DNA of 64,000 nucleotides. It comes from Eutreptiella sp. 'Long Island Sound 2002'. Taxonomy: Eukaryota > Euglenozoa > Euglenophyceae > Eutreptiales > Eutreptiaceae. Position 1 is the stretch's first letter. The number at the start of each line of letters is the position of its first letter. Positions 1-12,137 of the stretch are shown piece by piece. The stretch spans positions 117,351,699-117,415,698 of the forward strand of contig OZ038380.1 of NCBI GenBank assembly GCA_964036045.1. Direction: 5' to 3'. The notes beneath the pieces were generated by a model. The model ran no database searches, had not been told where the DNA came from, and saw nothing but the letters and a program-made list of their open reading frames with translations. A program made the position numbers and the translations under genes.

Positions 1-1263
1 GTTCGAGCCCCGTGAACCCGGGGGACTCCGCCACCAGGCAGGAGGTGTGTCATAAAGTGCCTCCCACTAGGCCCTGTTTGGGAGGATATCACGTGGCCCA
101 ACCATGTAGCACCCCGGGGCCAAAAGATGTCTAGTACCCGAAACCTCAAACCTCAAACCTCAAACCCTTTTAGGTCTGGCTGTGCCTGCAGAGGAGTGGC
201 AAGCTGGGGGAGGGAACACACTGTTGTGGGAGACAGAAACATAATTCGTGTGATTGCGATTCGGGGAGTGTATGACGTCAAATGCATTAACAGGAATCCA
301 ACTGTGTGGTAGTGTAACCTGGGGTTCTTCCTGCGGAGGAATCTCTGGGGTCATACGCTCTGTTCTCTGGATTGTGCCTGAGAGAATTTGTGAGATAGGA
401 GTGCGTACTGGGTCACTGCGGATGCCACCTGTTGGCTGAACGCATGCCAGAGCACCGGTAGAAAGGGACGCATACTGATTTGGCTGGCGGGACCACTGCG
501 GCCTCTCCCAGCCCGATGAGATGGTGAGTGCGTGTGCAACTTGCTGATTTTGCCTGTGAGAGCGCGCCGCATTGGGGAGGAGGCTGGTGTGCGGGTGTGG
601 CCGCATATGGGCTTCACTGCGTGGCAACGGTTCGCTGCGTGCACACATGCTGCGATATGCATATGGTGGGCAGTGTAAGAGGGCGTTTCAACTTGGAGTG
701 GCCTCTATGAGTTTGGAGCGGGGGATGGAGGCCTTTGACGCACCTTCATTCTGCCCGTGAAGATATAAGTATGTGTAGGTGTCACTCGTGAGGAGAGTCA
801 TACCCACAAGGCCACAGGGCGCGCTGTGGCGGTCCCCAGCTTCGTGGATTGATGCATTGACCTTTGTTTAACGGTTGAAGGATCAGTTTGTTACATTGTT
901 GGCTCCTCATGGATGTTGTCTGTTGCTGTCGCCATTTGCAAGCTTCGGTCCCAATGTAGAATAAGAAATGACTGCAGGGAAGGCACGTCTGGGTAGTGGG
1001 ATATTTGGGGGAGTGATAGCCGCTGCAAGGGTAGGTGTTCGGGTGCCTTGATGGCTGGTGGTCCTGAGTATTAGTGCGAGCTGCAGTGAAGTCAAACATC
1101 TTGCGTGGGGTTAGACAGATTTCGGAAAATCACCGAGAGGCATTTTTGACGCGGTACCTTGGTCTCGTCTACCATATCCTCTTTGCGTGCCGTGATGCCA
1201 TGCTTCCATCTATGCAGTGCCACACCTGTGATGGCGCAGAAGGAATAACGGTTACGCGTGGCT
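1..1263. other. Flank with no supported gene
   Basis: I see no gene I can support here. Short frames exist on both strands but none has a recognisable motif. Near 143-170 the heptamer CCTCAAA is repeated three times and is followed by CCCTTTTA. This is only loosely like a plant or algal telomere unit and too short to call. Confidence 0.4.
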
Positions 1264-3196
1264 TCAAAAGGCGCTCCGGGCCCAGAGGGGAAAGAATTCC
1301 ATTGATACATCGGAGAGGAGGTTTGAAACTCCTATTACTTCTCCTAACGTCTTATGTTCGATGCATGGGGTAACGCCGCCAGCCGGTTCAGATTCATAAA
1401 CAAAGGATGGATTGAATTGCACCTGGATGTCATTCCTGAAGAGCCATTGTTCCATTTTGGCTTGGATGCCTGCGAGATATTCATGGATATCATCTACAGG
1501 GTGAGGGTGCGAAACGTTAGTATCAAATGAAAAAGCAAAGTGCAACACTTTCCTGGACACGGTTTTGCCCCAGTGTTTGTCCCTGGGCAGGTGTTCCAAG
1601 ATTGTTTGTTCTTCATCGTCCCCAATGCAGCCGGGTGGATTCAACCAGCGAGAGGGGTCATCGGGGGTTCTGTTGGATGGAAGTCGCCGAATTGATCAAT
1701 GTTTGTGTCAGAGGGGATGGGTTGGGCGTCTAGGTGTTCCTCGGCCTCGGTTATGGGTCAACCCGAGTCCGTGGATCCATATTGCATTCCTACAATAACC
1801 AGTTTTGGGTCCTCTGAGTCATCTTGGTTGATAACTTCGGTGGCTGCGATGATGACTGCTTTCTTGATCTCATTTGGATGCACGCACACAATGGGGGAGC
1901 CACTCAGCACGAGGTTGTTCGCTAAAATTTCTGGCTCTTGCTTGGAATACTCACCCCGAAAAACATTGCCTCCATAGTTTGGGTTGGATACCTTGGAGAA
2001 ATTGATGAATGGGCCAAAGAGACCGGCTATGACTTGTGCGTGAAGTTGGCGTTCACTTATGGGGACTGTTACCTCGAAGGACTTTGCTGTAGGCGGGGTG
2101 CTCCAAGTATTTTTGTATATTGCGGCGAGAGAGGGTATGGATGCATCCGCTGTCACCTTGGGTGACTGAGCCCGGAACCTTAGTAGTTGTGCTTCCGGGC
2201 CATAAAAAGTTATGAGACCATTGTTGTTAAAAAGGTGCTTTGTGCTGTGTTCCGTCCTGAGTCACATGGAACCTGGGATATGTCGACGTGTGTGAGCACC
2301 AACATTTTGTTTCGTACTGTACAACCTTTGAAGTGGCTGTTGCGGGGCTCACTGTAGGGTGATTACTGAAGAATGGACCAGCATTCTAGACCATGTCCGG
2401 CGATTGCTTTAAGGATTCTCGGCTTGCCTGTATTTGGAAGAATTCTCCTTTGCGGAGGTAATCGACATCTATAGCCAGCAAACTTCCATCTTGGGACCAA
2501 TGGTGGCTTGCAATCATGCGGAGGAGTTGGCCTTCTTTGAAGTACGGCAAGCTCAACTCGAACCGAAGGTACTTTTCATTGGGGGATTTTCTAATAATGC
2601 CACCACCGAACAGGAACATGGCGGCGTTGGAATCGAGGCTTATATCCTCTTGCGTTGGGGCCAATGTTCTATTTAGAAACTTTTGGAACGCCCTTATATT
2701 CGTTAATAGCTTCTCGGATATGGGAGTTGGCGTTTTGTTCTACTCCAATTCCCGTAGCATGCCCTTATGGTAGTAGTTGGTCAGGTTGTCGCGGTGTGCG
2801 TCAAAGCGGATGTCGGGAGTCATTTTTCGAATGGACTTCTCCACTTTGATCGTGTTCAACGCCCACTGGACAGCCGGGATAGCGGTCGATACACGTGACC
2901 TCCTCATTCATCTTGTGTTGTTTAGAGAGGTAGAGGTATACCATGGTTTTTTCTTGTACTTTGCCGGTCTTAGTTTTTCCTTTGGGGGTGCTCACCTCGG
3001 GCCTCACTGCATGGTGTATGACAACAATGTCGACATATAGTTTCCAGTCCATGAGCGGCCCCTTTGGAAGAAGTATGTACCTTTCCGCCGTGCTTTGAGC
3101 TTCTCGTGTTTGGCCATTCCACCAACACTCTAATTCCGTGTCCGGTTCCTTTTTGTTTTGCTCTTCGACGATAGTCTCGAGGGCCTTGCCGTGCAT
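1264..3196 (-). pseudogene. Decayed minus-strand gene of unknown family
   Basis: Four minus-strand open segments (3196-2801, 2664-2386, 2156-1758, 1644-1264) read like ordinary globular protein with balanced composition, unlike the Pro/Gly-rich shadow frames elsewhere. Between the first two, coding-like sequence continues in another frame: around 2870-2700 a different frame reads sensibly through the point where the first segment stops. That suggests frameshift decay, or introns I cannot place. I do not recognise the protein. There is no reverse transcriptase, integrase or transposase signature, and no signal peptide or membrane segment. It lies directly beside the 3' tail of the truncated LINE-C copy, so it may be the original locus or part of another mobile element. 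Confidence 0.35.
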
Positions 3197-4615
3197 CTTT
3201 GAAGAGTGGTACGTGTCCGGTGCGTTCTGTCTAGGCAGTTAGGTAGGTATCCTCGGGGGCTCGGAATGCCTCCTTTGACAATGCAGGAAGAAGTTCTTAC
3301 CAAGGGGACGTCCTGTCCCTCCCACTGCCCTAGGTCAGGCGCCTCTTAAGCCGCTCTCGCAGGTGCTTGGGAAGGCAGTGTCGCGGCCAGCTGGTCCAGG
3401 TGTCCCGGGTGGGAGGGTGTCCCCACATGTTTCCGTGGGTAGGGTCACATGCCCCCTCCTGTGGGCGGCAGCTCTTGGGGCTGCTCAGGCGTGTGGAGTA
3501 TCTCCCACCACAGGGGGTATTGCTCTGGCGAGTCTATGGTACGGTCTCCTCAGCCGCTGTGGCTCGAGTTGCGGGGCCCCGCTGCTTGGCAGGCGACCCC
3601 CTCCTGGGCTGTGTGCCGGCACGCCTGACATCGGTTGTTGACGTGGCTCCGGGTGACGTTTGCCATGGTCCCTGATGCAGCCTGCCCGGGGTCGGACCCG
3701 TGGTTTTGGAGTACCGCTCCTGCCGCTGGCCCGGGAGGTCGGCTGAATCGACCCAGTGCGTCCGACCCTGCAGATGTGGTTCGTTGCGGCCTGTCCCTCT
3801 GTTGCGCTCGCTGCGTGTGTGTGCGCGGTGTCTGTGGCCACTTGGCGCTTGTTCAGCGGTGCGCGCGCAGTGTGCGGCCTGTGTGTGTTGTTGATGGCTT
3901 TGTAGGGGACCCCCCCCTCCTTCCTTTTTTTTTGTTCTTGTCCATGTTTTTTTTCCTCTTTTTGTTTGTTGCCCTCGTCTTTTTGTATTAGCTCTGTATT
4001 TTTTTTGATGGTTTCTCATGTTTACTTATCCCCCTTTGTTGTTTTTTTTTGAAAGGGAAAGAAAATGGACAAGGGGGCAGCGAGCATGGGCATCAGCTGC
4101 GTTCTTTGTCATGGTGTGCTTCGTCGGTGCTTTGTCGGCGGTCGAGCCCCGTGGGTGCGGCACGCGGGTCTTGATGTACATGGTTGCGGGTTAGGGTAGG
4201 TTCGGTTAGGTGTCTCTTTGCGTCTTGGCTAGTGTGGTGGTGCTGGCTGGTCAGGCGGTCTTTGGCTGTGGGTGCGGGCTGTGGCTACTGCGCTGCCTCG
4301 GTGGGCTGGGTGCGGCTCCGAGGGTTAGATGTTGTGGGGCGTGGTTCGTGTTCCTCGACTCGTGATTTAGCTTTGACTGGAGCTAGGCGGCTTTGGCGGG
4401 TTAGGCGGTTTTGACGGCTGCCGGCTGGGGTTTGGCGCGGTTGGGCGCAGCCGGTGCCCCTCGGCGCGCGCGTTGGTGGCCATTGGCTCCAGGTTTGCGC
4501 CGCTTCTTCTGGGCGGGGTTCGGCCTATTGTTTGGCGGTGGTGGCTGCCTGGGTAGCGGGTAGCGATGGGTCACTGCAGCAGGTGATGCTGGGCAGGTCG
4601 TCGGGCTGTGTCGGC

Positions 4616-6253
4616 TCACGGGCGGCTCGGCCGGCGGGCGGGGTTGCTGTCGTTGGCCGATCGGGTGCCTTGGGCGAGGTTGGGCTCGGCCGGGGCAGGT
4701 GCGGGACGCAGTAGTTGGTGGTGCCGTGCGACAAGCGGGCCGGATTCGTTCGCGGCCCAGAGTCTGGGCTGCTGACCTGTGGCGGCAGGGAGCGTCGCCA
4801 GCGAGCGGCCCAGGCGCGGCCCAGGGATTAACCCTCCGTGGGGTTGGGTCGTGGCGCCGCCGGCAGGGGGGTCAGGCGCATCATGTTGTGTGGCGCGCGG
4901 GATTCGCGGGGTGTTACGGGACGAGGTGGTGTCTGTACTGCCCGTGTCCGTGCGTCGACGCTTGCGGGGTGGCGAGGCGGTATCTGTGTCTGGGGGTGGG
5001 CTTGGGCGTATGTCCCTTGAGCGCCTTCCTTCTCTTTGCGTCTCCTGGAGGGTCTCCCGCAGCCGCCTGAGGACATACGGTTGGTCCTGGGGTGCGGGGA
5101 GCTCGCGGGGGGGGGATTTACCGGCGATTGAGTGCCTTGGCCAGCCTTGCTTCCCAATGAAGCCTGCGGCATCGATCCCCCCGCCGGCCGGAGTCCGCAC
5201 TTCTCTGCCGACTCCCTGCGGGGATGGCGGACTAGGCCTTCGAGGAAGGGCTCTGCCCGGGCCCACTTCTGCAGCTCCCACAGCTGCGCGTGGGTCCAGC
5301 GCTGCCACCACGGTCCATGGGCGGGGCTGTGGCCTTGGTTGGGGGTGTGAGCGTGGGTGCCGGTGTGTGTGTTGGGGTGATGGGGACTGGTGGCGGTGGC
5401 GGGCCTTGGGGAGTCCTCGTATTCCTGTGCCGTGAGGGTGCGTGCAGAGCGGGGGTGTGAGCGTACGCGGACCCGTCGGTACGCAGACACAGACTCTGCT
5501 TCGGAGTTGGGTTGTGATCTGCGGGGGCGGCGGTAGCAGGGAAATTTGCTGGATGTGGGCAGGCATCAAGGGCTGGTAGGGGGGCGGGGACGCTGCTGGT
5601 TGGCCCTGGTGCTGATCAGGTGCGATCAGGGGTGGTCCATGGGGCTGGGGTGCGGGCTTCGACTGGAGGTGGGACGAGGTGCGTTGCGGCCATGAAGGTG
5701 GTGGTGGCGGCCCCGGTGACGGCGGGGGGGCGCCATGCTGGGGGCAGCTGCTGCGGGGTCTGGGATGGCTGGGGCTAGAGGTGGTAGAGGACGTCCTTGG
5801 GGGGCTGGGTTTGCGCTCTCGTTGCGGCGCCGGGCCTGGGCTTTCGCTTTGGTTAGGCAGCGGGCTGGGGTCGCGGTGCGGCGACGGGTTTTGGTGGATG
5901 CTCGGCCTGGTCTTGGGTTTGCGCTGGGCTGCAGGCGCGGGCTTCGCTGCGGTGTGCGGCCACACAGCTTGGCTGGTAGTGGGTTGTGAGGCTGCAGGGG
6001 TGTTCGCGGTGGCGGGGGCGCCGGCGGTCGGGACGGGTTCAGGAGCCCGTTCGGGTGATTTTGCGCGCGGCTCAGGGGGGCCTGGTGTGCTGGACGAGGA
6101 CGTGGTGGTGGAGGTGGATGAGGTTCTTGTGGTGGTGGAGGTCGTGGAGTCAGAGTCGGAGGACACGGATGCGCGGGACGGCGGGGGGTCCTGGACTGCA
6201 GGGGCGGGCGCTGGATGCTGGGTCCTGTGAGCAATGAGGACCAGGACACGCAT
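4616..6253 (-). pseudogene. ORF6 homologue of LINE-C (truncated copy)
   Basis: This minus-strand frame aligns by eye with LINE-C ORF6 (35589-36995). Both start with a Thr/Ser-rich low-complexity stretch, then a Pro-rich region. Both then carry a conserved block around residues 390-445: PAPQDQPYVLRRLRETLQE, followed by a basic cluster KRRRTDTG that resembles a nuclear localisation signal. The middle of the protein is shifted relative to ORF6 (a stretch matching a different frame of the full copy), so at least one indel pair is present. The function is unknown. Retention of the helix-like block and basic cluster in two copies suggests that part was once under constraint. Confidence 0.5.
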
Positions 6254-6382
6254 TCGCGCATCGGGACTGTGTGCGCGCTTTCCCTGGTGTCCCGTTTGCG
6301 TGCCGGTGCTGGTGTCCTGGGTGACATCATGTGTGGTGCGTGGTGGCGTGGTAAACTTGTCTCGGCTGCGCGGGCAGGTGGG

Positions 6383-8169
6383 TCATCCGGGGGGGATCGA
6401 CATCAGCTCCGGGACGTTAGGTGTGTGCCTGCTGCAGGCATCCAAGGGTGCCGAACAAGCATTGCTGGATGCCGGGCATGTCCTCTTCCATGAGCTGGGG
6501 GTAGTTTTTGGTGGGGGTGTCTGGACCCGGCACAGCAGGGTCATGAGGCGGGCTGCCACCATGTACTGGCAGAGCTGTATGGTGATGGGGTGTGGGGGGG
6601 TGGGTCCCGTGCGGTTCAGGGGGGCCTCCCTCTGCCGGGGACGCAGGGTGACCTTCCACACCCACTGCTCTGCGGGGATCTGCCAGGTCCGTTGGGTCCA
6701 TTTGGCAAGGCAGTACATCGCTCTGGCAAGGCCCTGGTTGCGGCTACGGATGGAGAGCAGCTTGTCCAGGGACCTGCGCCCCCACCTGCCCCAGATGTGG
6801 GGGTTGTCAGGCTCATCCTCCCTGGTGTACGTGTCGTGGCCCGGGCTGTGCGGGGGGGGTGTAGTCGGCGGGGAGGAGGAAGTCGGTGCCGTGGACTAGC
6901 CAGGTGTAGGTTGGTGCGTGGTAGTGGGTGGGGGAGAGGGTGTAGTGTTTGTTGTACATGAGGGTCCTGTACGTGGATGGGGCTGGCTGCCGGTTGTCGG
7001 GGGTGGGGATGTCGCCCGGGACGTGGTCACTGAAATTGCTCAGCGAGGTCACACAGTCGACCCATGTCCTCCTTTCTCACGCTATTCTGTCAGCTGGGGT
7101 GAAGCTGGGTCGGGGATGGGCCATGTTTGGCCAGTGGTAGCATTCGCGGCCCTTGGTGTCCACCCGCCTCGGCTCGGGGTGTCCAACAAGATGTCGGCCA
7201 AAGTGGATGGCGAGCACGGAGATGCGGTTCCCTTTGGGGGGCGGGCTCTCGACGTCAGGGGTGGCAAGCGGGGGGCGCTCGTGTCGGGCAACGTAGAGGA
7301 AGGCGTTGAGGAGGAAGTCTCGGACGCCCTCCCCCAGGGTGGCCACCTGGACGAGGGTGCCCCCCCGGATGTGTTGGGTGCTGCCCGAGTTGTGGAGGTG
7401 TAGCACCTCCTGGTCTCCGAGACCCCGGAGGTGCTGCCGTATTGCTGCGGGGTTGTGGAGGGCATAGGGCTCGGCCGGTGCGGGGGCTGGTCACGCGGCG
7501 TGTGGCGAGGGGGGTGGTGTGGGGGCGGGTGGTCCTCGTTGTCGCGGGCGGGGGCTCGTGATGGCATTTCCCTTGGCGGCCGCGGGATGGGGGGCTCGTG
7601 GTGGTTTGTGTCGGCGGGAGGTGGGGGTGCTGGGGGTTGGTGGAGGTCTCTGTGTGGTGTGTCGGTGCTCCGGTCCCGGGGGGGGGTGGGGGGGGGATGG
7701 TGTGGAGCTGGAACTGATGGTGGCGGGGGGGCGGGACTGGGTGTTAGGCTGGATGGGAGTCTGGGCCTCCCGCCGGGTCTTGTGGGCGTTGTGTGTGCGT
7801 GCTGTGCGGGTCTTGCGGTCCCTGGCTGGCCGCCTAGGTGGTTGCCTGGGCATCCGGGTGGGGCTGTGGTTTCTTTGCACTGAGCGGCTGCTGGTGGACG
7901 GTGCTCGCAGGCAGATGTTGCGTCTGGGGGGATTGTAGGCCCTGGTGCTGGTGGTGTGCGTGCACGGCCCCCTGCGGGTCTATTGGGGCGCATGGTGGCC
8001 CGAATGTCGTGAGCCCGTGCAGCAGGGGTGGCAGGTGGTGCTGGACTGTGTGGTGGTGGTGGTGAGGCTGTGCCGGCTGCGTGTGGTACCAGGGCACCGG
8101 TGGGGACGGTGGCAAGGGCTGGTAGTGTGGTGGCTGTGTCCGGGGTACACGTGATGGTGTGGTGCGGTC
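6383..8169 (-). pseudogene. ORF5 C-terminal homologue of LINE-C, frameshifted
   Basis: Pieces on the minus strand in several frames (7406-7077, 7052-6813, 6718-6383, and Pro/His-rich frames up to about 8169) match the C-terminal half of LINE-C ORF5 in order. Shared blocks include LGEGVRDFL, HVPGDIPTPD and AMYCLAKWTQRTW (the last seen here from MYCLAKWTQRTW). The switching of frames shows that the copy is broken. No catalytic motif is visible. This copy gives independent evidence that the ORF5 region belongs to the element and ends close to its 3' end. Confidence 0.55.
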
Positions 8170-8205
8170 CAGTGCGCCGCCTGGGGTGGTGAAGCTGGTT
8201 CGGAT

Positions 8206-8320
8206 CCCGATTGACTGCAGTGATCTTTTTTTGAGCGATTTCCGCGATTTCAGCGATTTGGGATATAATTTCAGGAGACTTCCAAAATGATATTATTTAT
8301 AAACCACAGGATGGAGGATT
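8206..8320. other. AT-rich flank between two LINE copies
   Basis: A short AT-rich stretch with a T-run lies between the truncated 5' end of the LINE-C copy and the TAAG tail of LINE-A. No gene is seen. It is probably the older target DNA. Confidence 0.4.
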
Positions 8321-8340
8321 TAAGTAAGTAAGTAAGTAAG
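8321..8340. repeat. (TAAG)5 microsatellite tail of LINE-A
   Basis: Five tandem TAAG units sit at the left edge of the GC-rich LINE-A block. On the coding strand this is a (CTTA)n 3' end, in place of a poly(A) tail. LINE-C has a GGTA-type tail in the same position. Confidence 0.6.
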
Positions 8341-9084
8341 GGCGGCCGCGTCCGCAGCCTCATCTGACATCTCCTTGTTTGTTTCACATGGTGGCGCCTC
8401 TGGCGGGAAGGGGTGCTCTCCACCATCAGTTCCCCTGGTGACCCCTGTCTCACCTCACGGCCGAGAACTTCAACCAGGTTCCCTTGGGGCATGACCGGCG
8501 GTAGGCCCCCGTCAGTCGCTGCCCTCACGGTTTCAGCTCCTTCCGGTCACCCTTTGAAGGGTCCCCCGGCCTTCCCCCCCTAGCACAGCCTATTGGGCGC
8601 CTGCAGGCGGGTTTCCTGTGGATAGCCCTCGCCAACAGCGGAGCATTTCTCTCTGTCAACCACATTCCACCACTTTCCATCCCTCACGGGTTGGAGTACC
8701 CACTCGGCTCCCGGATGCACTTGGGTGTCGTCCATCCACGGCTGGAGGCCAGGGGGCGACCCTTTCCACGTTCCCCCTGGTCCCGCTCATGCGTGAACCT
8801 ACGTGTACTCAGGCCATTGACCCGGGGATCTCAAGGTCAACCCTCACCCCTGCGGACACCTCACGGCCGTCCCGGAGTTCAGGGCATTTTCCCGACTTCC
8901 CGTGGTCAGGTTCCCCATGGTTGGCCCATGGTTCACCACTCCATGGCGACTGGCTTACCAATCCCACGGGGCTGTTGCTTGGCGCTTTCGGTCTCCCTGC
9001 CGATCCCATGTCCCATTCCCCTTTGCCTCATCCCGGCACCGGCCCGTTCCCAGCGTCCCATGGACTCCCTACCCCGTCGGGCCG

Positions 9085-9295
9085 TTGTGCGGCACCAGCC
9101 ACACGCCCTTCCCCGCCCCGTCCCCTTGTCCCATCATCCCGTGTTTATACCCCACCGGGTCGCCGGCAACCCTGTGGCGCGGGCCCACTGGATCCCCTTC
9201 CATCCAGGGACCGCTTCGTGCGCCTAGCACGGGTCGCTCCCTTCCCGCCCCCGTCCCTTTCCCCTGTGCCACGGCCCCGGCCTAATCCCCCCCCG
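9085..9295. repeat. LINE-A 3' region tandem unit 1
   Basis: This segment shares a long block with 18433-18608 and 18613-18795. The shared part includes CCCGTGTTTATACCCCACCG and, later, CGTGCGCCTAGCACGGGTCG. The DNA transposon inserted between this unit and the next two. That confirms 9297 and 18420 were once adjacent. Confidence 0.7.
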
Positions 9296-9297
9296 CA

Positions 9298-9325
9298 CGC
9301 CCACTTGGTCCGTAGTTTCATCTTA
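9298..9325 (+). repeat. Left terminal inverted repeat of DNA transposon
   Basis: It pairs with 18392-18419: 13 matches, 2 mismatches, then 13 matches. It is immediately followed by a cluster of TTCATCTTAAGATGAA-like palindromes (about 9315-9375). Confidence 0.7.
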
Positions 9326-9581
9326 AGAAATTTATCTTCTTAAGATGAAAAATTCATCTGAAGATGAAAAGTAACAAGAAAAATAAGAAGAATAATCTGC
9401 TGAACTTTTTTTTTTGAGTTCCACCTTTTTGCCTACACTTTTTTGTAGTTTTACAGTTCTGGGGACTCTTTGCACCTTTGCAGTTGTAAACATTTATATT
9501 TATCATTGCAGCTATGAAGTTGATGGATTGCTTGATTAATCATTAGGATTTGCCCAAATCAAAAATCCACCCCCTATTGTT

Positions 9582-11410
9582 GTGCACATCCGCCTTTTGT
9601 TTGCCCGTTTTTTAAGAGCGATGGAAACCGCAATTCAACAACTACAAACAGCAATCAAGAAGATAACACATCAATACTCAGCTTATGATGACGATGCTGC
9701 CACGTTACTAGCGGCTTTCTTTGGTGGTTCTACTCTTGGTCGCTCCCTATTCCACCAAATCAACAAGAAAATGCAACTCACCGCAAAAAATGTTGAGCTG
9801 CACAATTTCACAAAAAACTGGTGTAGTCCTATACAAGCTGTGTGCTTGATTGTGGCACATGGCCTCTCCCGGGCAAAATACAGGCACCTCCTGTTCTTTG
9901 CAAGTGCCAAGCAGCAGGCCTACTTCAATGCCACCGGGGTTCGTGTTCCCAATTTGTTCCCGGGTCGACGGACTGTGGAGGACACATGGAAAAGTCTCAC
10001 AAGCCTTTGTACATTGGAGTCACCTACATGGTACAACAACACCGTCTCGATTTCCTGGCCACTCGAAGAATGGTTGGAATATGTGCAGTCCCAGGATGCT
10101 ATCTCGGACACTATTGCAGACCCGCAGGATGGTATCACATTGATTATCCGAGGCGATGGTTATCCGGGATGTAGTTGGATGCAGTTAAATGTGTCCATCA
10201 TGGACCATGGTCGCCATGCAAGGACAAACACCCACATGTGGGTGATTTTACTGGCCTATGCAAGCGACAAGGACATGGAGGACCTGAAGATTCTCACGAA
10301 AACCAATGTGGAGGTGTGCTGCGCTGCATTCTCCGTGATGTTTCATCGTAAGATGAATTTTTCATCGTAACATGAATTTTTCAACGTAAGAAGAAAATTT
10401 AAGAAGAAAAAATTCTCTCTTCCCTGCAGGCCATTCAGCAAATCTTGACGACTGGTTGCGTTTCTCTGCGGTGTGGCATGGTGCCGGGTACCTGCAAGTT
10501 TGGTGGCGACCTACCGTTTCTCTGTGGGGTCCTCGGACTCAGTACAACTTGGATGGTTCCTTCCCCATTCTCCTATGGTATTTGGTCTGATGTGCACAAA
10601 GAATTCATTGGGGTGGAAAGGCAGAGAACACCTGTGGAGGAAGCACAATGCAGAGGCAAACTGCCTGTTGTACAGGCTGGAAAGAGAGTCCAATATGAAC
10701 CCATGTTTGACACTGATAGATCATCATTTTTCTCTTGTATTCTACACATCATGATGATCTGTGGTAAGCTGATCTTATCCTTTACACGCAAGGTTGCACT
10801 GGACTTGCCCAACGACAGGGTGCGGCTGCTGAAAGCGACGTTCAAGGCTGCAAACATCCGATGGAGAGGGTTGCACAAGGAGTCTGCACCAGATGGCGAG
10901 GAAGTCCAGCGTCTGCTTTGCGCTTGGGATACAGTGGCACACGTGTTGAGCATTCACAGATCTGCAGCAGATGAGGCTGTGCGGCAGCTGGGTGAAGTAC
11001 TGCGCCAACTGTATCACCCTGGGCCCCCGACTGACGGCTTGGAAGATCGGGTGGAGCTGGCGGCACGCAACTTCCAGTTGCATTGTGTTCCCAATTCCAA
11101 ATCGTCGTATCTGTACATCCTCATCCATGACATCAAAACCATCATCAGCTGATGTCGCAACTTCGGAGTCGGTCTGGCGATGTTTTCAAACGACCTCACA
11201 GAAACCATGAATGCAATTATGAAGGGAATATACCTCCAGCACAGCAGCAGAGGGGGTGGTTCTGCAACAGAATACGGATTCGGCGAAGCCTTTGCACTAA
11301 GACATACCATTCTGCATGTTTTTCTATTGAATCATGCACATCTGGAAGCCCATGGCGTGCCACGACCCTGCACATCACGTCTAGCATCACTGGATCGCTC
11401 AATACAGAAG
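9582..11410 (+). pseudogene. Transposase-like gene, intron-containing and probably broken
   Basis: Exon 1 is an open frame from 9582 to about 10347. It has a charged N-terminus and the block TLIIRGDGYPGCSWMQLNVS (residues about 186-205), which resembles the first acidic-residue segment of eukaryotic DDE-type transposases. A GT..AG intron of 82 bp (10348-10429) joins exon 1 in phase to a Trp-rich frame (LDDWLRFSAVWHGAGYLQVW) that stops near 10592. Further coding-like pieces follow in other frames to about 11150 (ending YLYILIHD) and 11170-11410 (MFSNDLTETMNAIMKGIYLQ). The pattern of a tyrosine-rich segment followed by an Asn/Glu segment would suit a late catalytic region. Either more introns or frameshifts separate these parts. 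The start is the first ATG of the open frame; ATG at 9620 is an alternative. I assign it to transposition because it lies between terminal inverted repeats. Confidence 0.5.
10348..10429 (+). other. Predicted spliceosomal intron in transposase gene
   Basis: The donor is GTAAG at 10348. The acceptor is a pyrimidine run ending in CTGCAG at 10429. Removing the 82 bp keeps the frame open into the Trp-rich segment. The intron contains three spaced copies of the ATCGTAA / AACGTAAG motif, which recurs in the other gaps of this transposon. Confidence 0.55.
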
Positions 11411-11425
11411 CCAAAATGGACCAAG

Positions 11426-12137
11426 ATTTCAAAGAATTTCTGGAGTTCAAGAAGTGGAAAGAGGTATGCTGTGAAAATAATGATGATACTAACAATAATA
11501 ATAATAACAATAATTTTTTCGAAAAAATTTTTTTAAATTTTTGTGGTCGGGTAAATTCATCTTAAAATTTCTTCTTAAGACGAAAATATTCATCGTAAGA
11601 AGAAAAATTCGTCGTACGAAGAAAAAATTCGGAAAAAAGAGAAAAAATTGCAAAACCGGAAAAAAAATGAATTTTTTGCAAACAACGCCATTCCTGCCAC
11701 CTCAGGCCCAAAAACAACCTCCGGCAGCCACGGTGACTCCAAGCAAGGAGCTGCCAGCTGCAGATCAATTGGTTCACACACCAACACAATTGGCTCAGGA
11801 CCCTGTGCGACAACTTGACCTCAGTGCCACTGAGAGCCCACGCAGTGCACTTGGCAGCCCCCTTTCTGAAATATCTGGCTACAAGCTATCTAGCCATGAG
11901 AAGGTGGTCCTGGAGGAACGCCACGTGAACCCAATGTTATTGAAGTGCCTGGAGGATGATGTTGATATTCCTGGGCCGTCCACACCCATTTACAATGACC
12001 CTACCATGGTGCACGTGACACTCAATCATGCTTTTGGTCGTTGTCGGAACAAGCTTACGAAGCAGCACCAGAGCATGAGCCTGGATGTCTGGGTTACAGC
12101 AAATGAGCTGGCTGGCCAACGACCTTTTGGTGTCCCA
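11426..12137 (+). repeat. 712-bp direct repeat, copy 1 (left of LINE-B)
   Basis: The same 712 bp recur at 15800-16511 with about ten substitutions and no net length change. The copies lie exactly at the two edges of LINE-B. The sequence holds an AT-rich stretch with TTCATCTTAA / TTCATCGTAAG motifs, then the start of the second transposon gene (ATG near 11668), ending after its codons for QRPFGVP. It behaves as a target-site duplication of extreme length. Confidence 0.85.

Larger units (their letters stand above)
3240..8205 (-). mobile_element. 5'-truncated copy of LINE-C (non-LTR retrotransposon)
   Basis: The block is collinear with the 3' part of the large LINE at 33437-38850. The left end repeats the same start (a GGTA-type microsatellite, then a GC-rich stretch ending in a polypyrimidine-rich region). 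Similarity continues through the ORF6 and ORF5 homologues and fades near 8170-8205. The element reads on the minus strand, so the lost part is its 5' end: ORF1, endonuclease, RT and RNase H are absent, as expected from incomplete target-primed reverse transcription. It is about 450 bp shorter than the matching part of the full copy, partly because it lacks a 188-bp tandem duplication. I could not identify a clear target-site duplication. Confidence 0.75.

Noticed and set aside
1-36. tRNA-like 3' end (GTTCGAGCC... ending GCCACCA)
   Set aside because: The T-arm and acceptor spacing do not fit a tRNA, and the 5' part would lie outside the window.
143-170. CCTCAAA repeats as an interstitial telomere
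   Set aside because: Only three units, and not the plant (CCCTAAA) or Chlamydomonas (CCCTAAAA) sequence.
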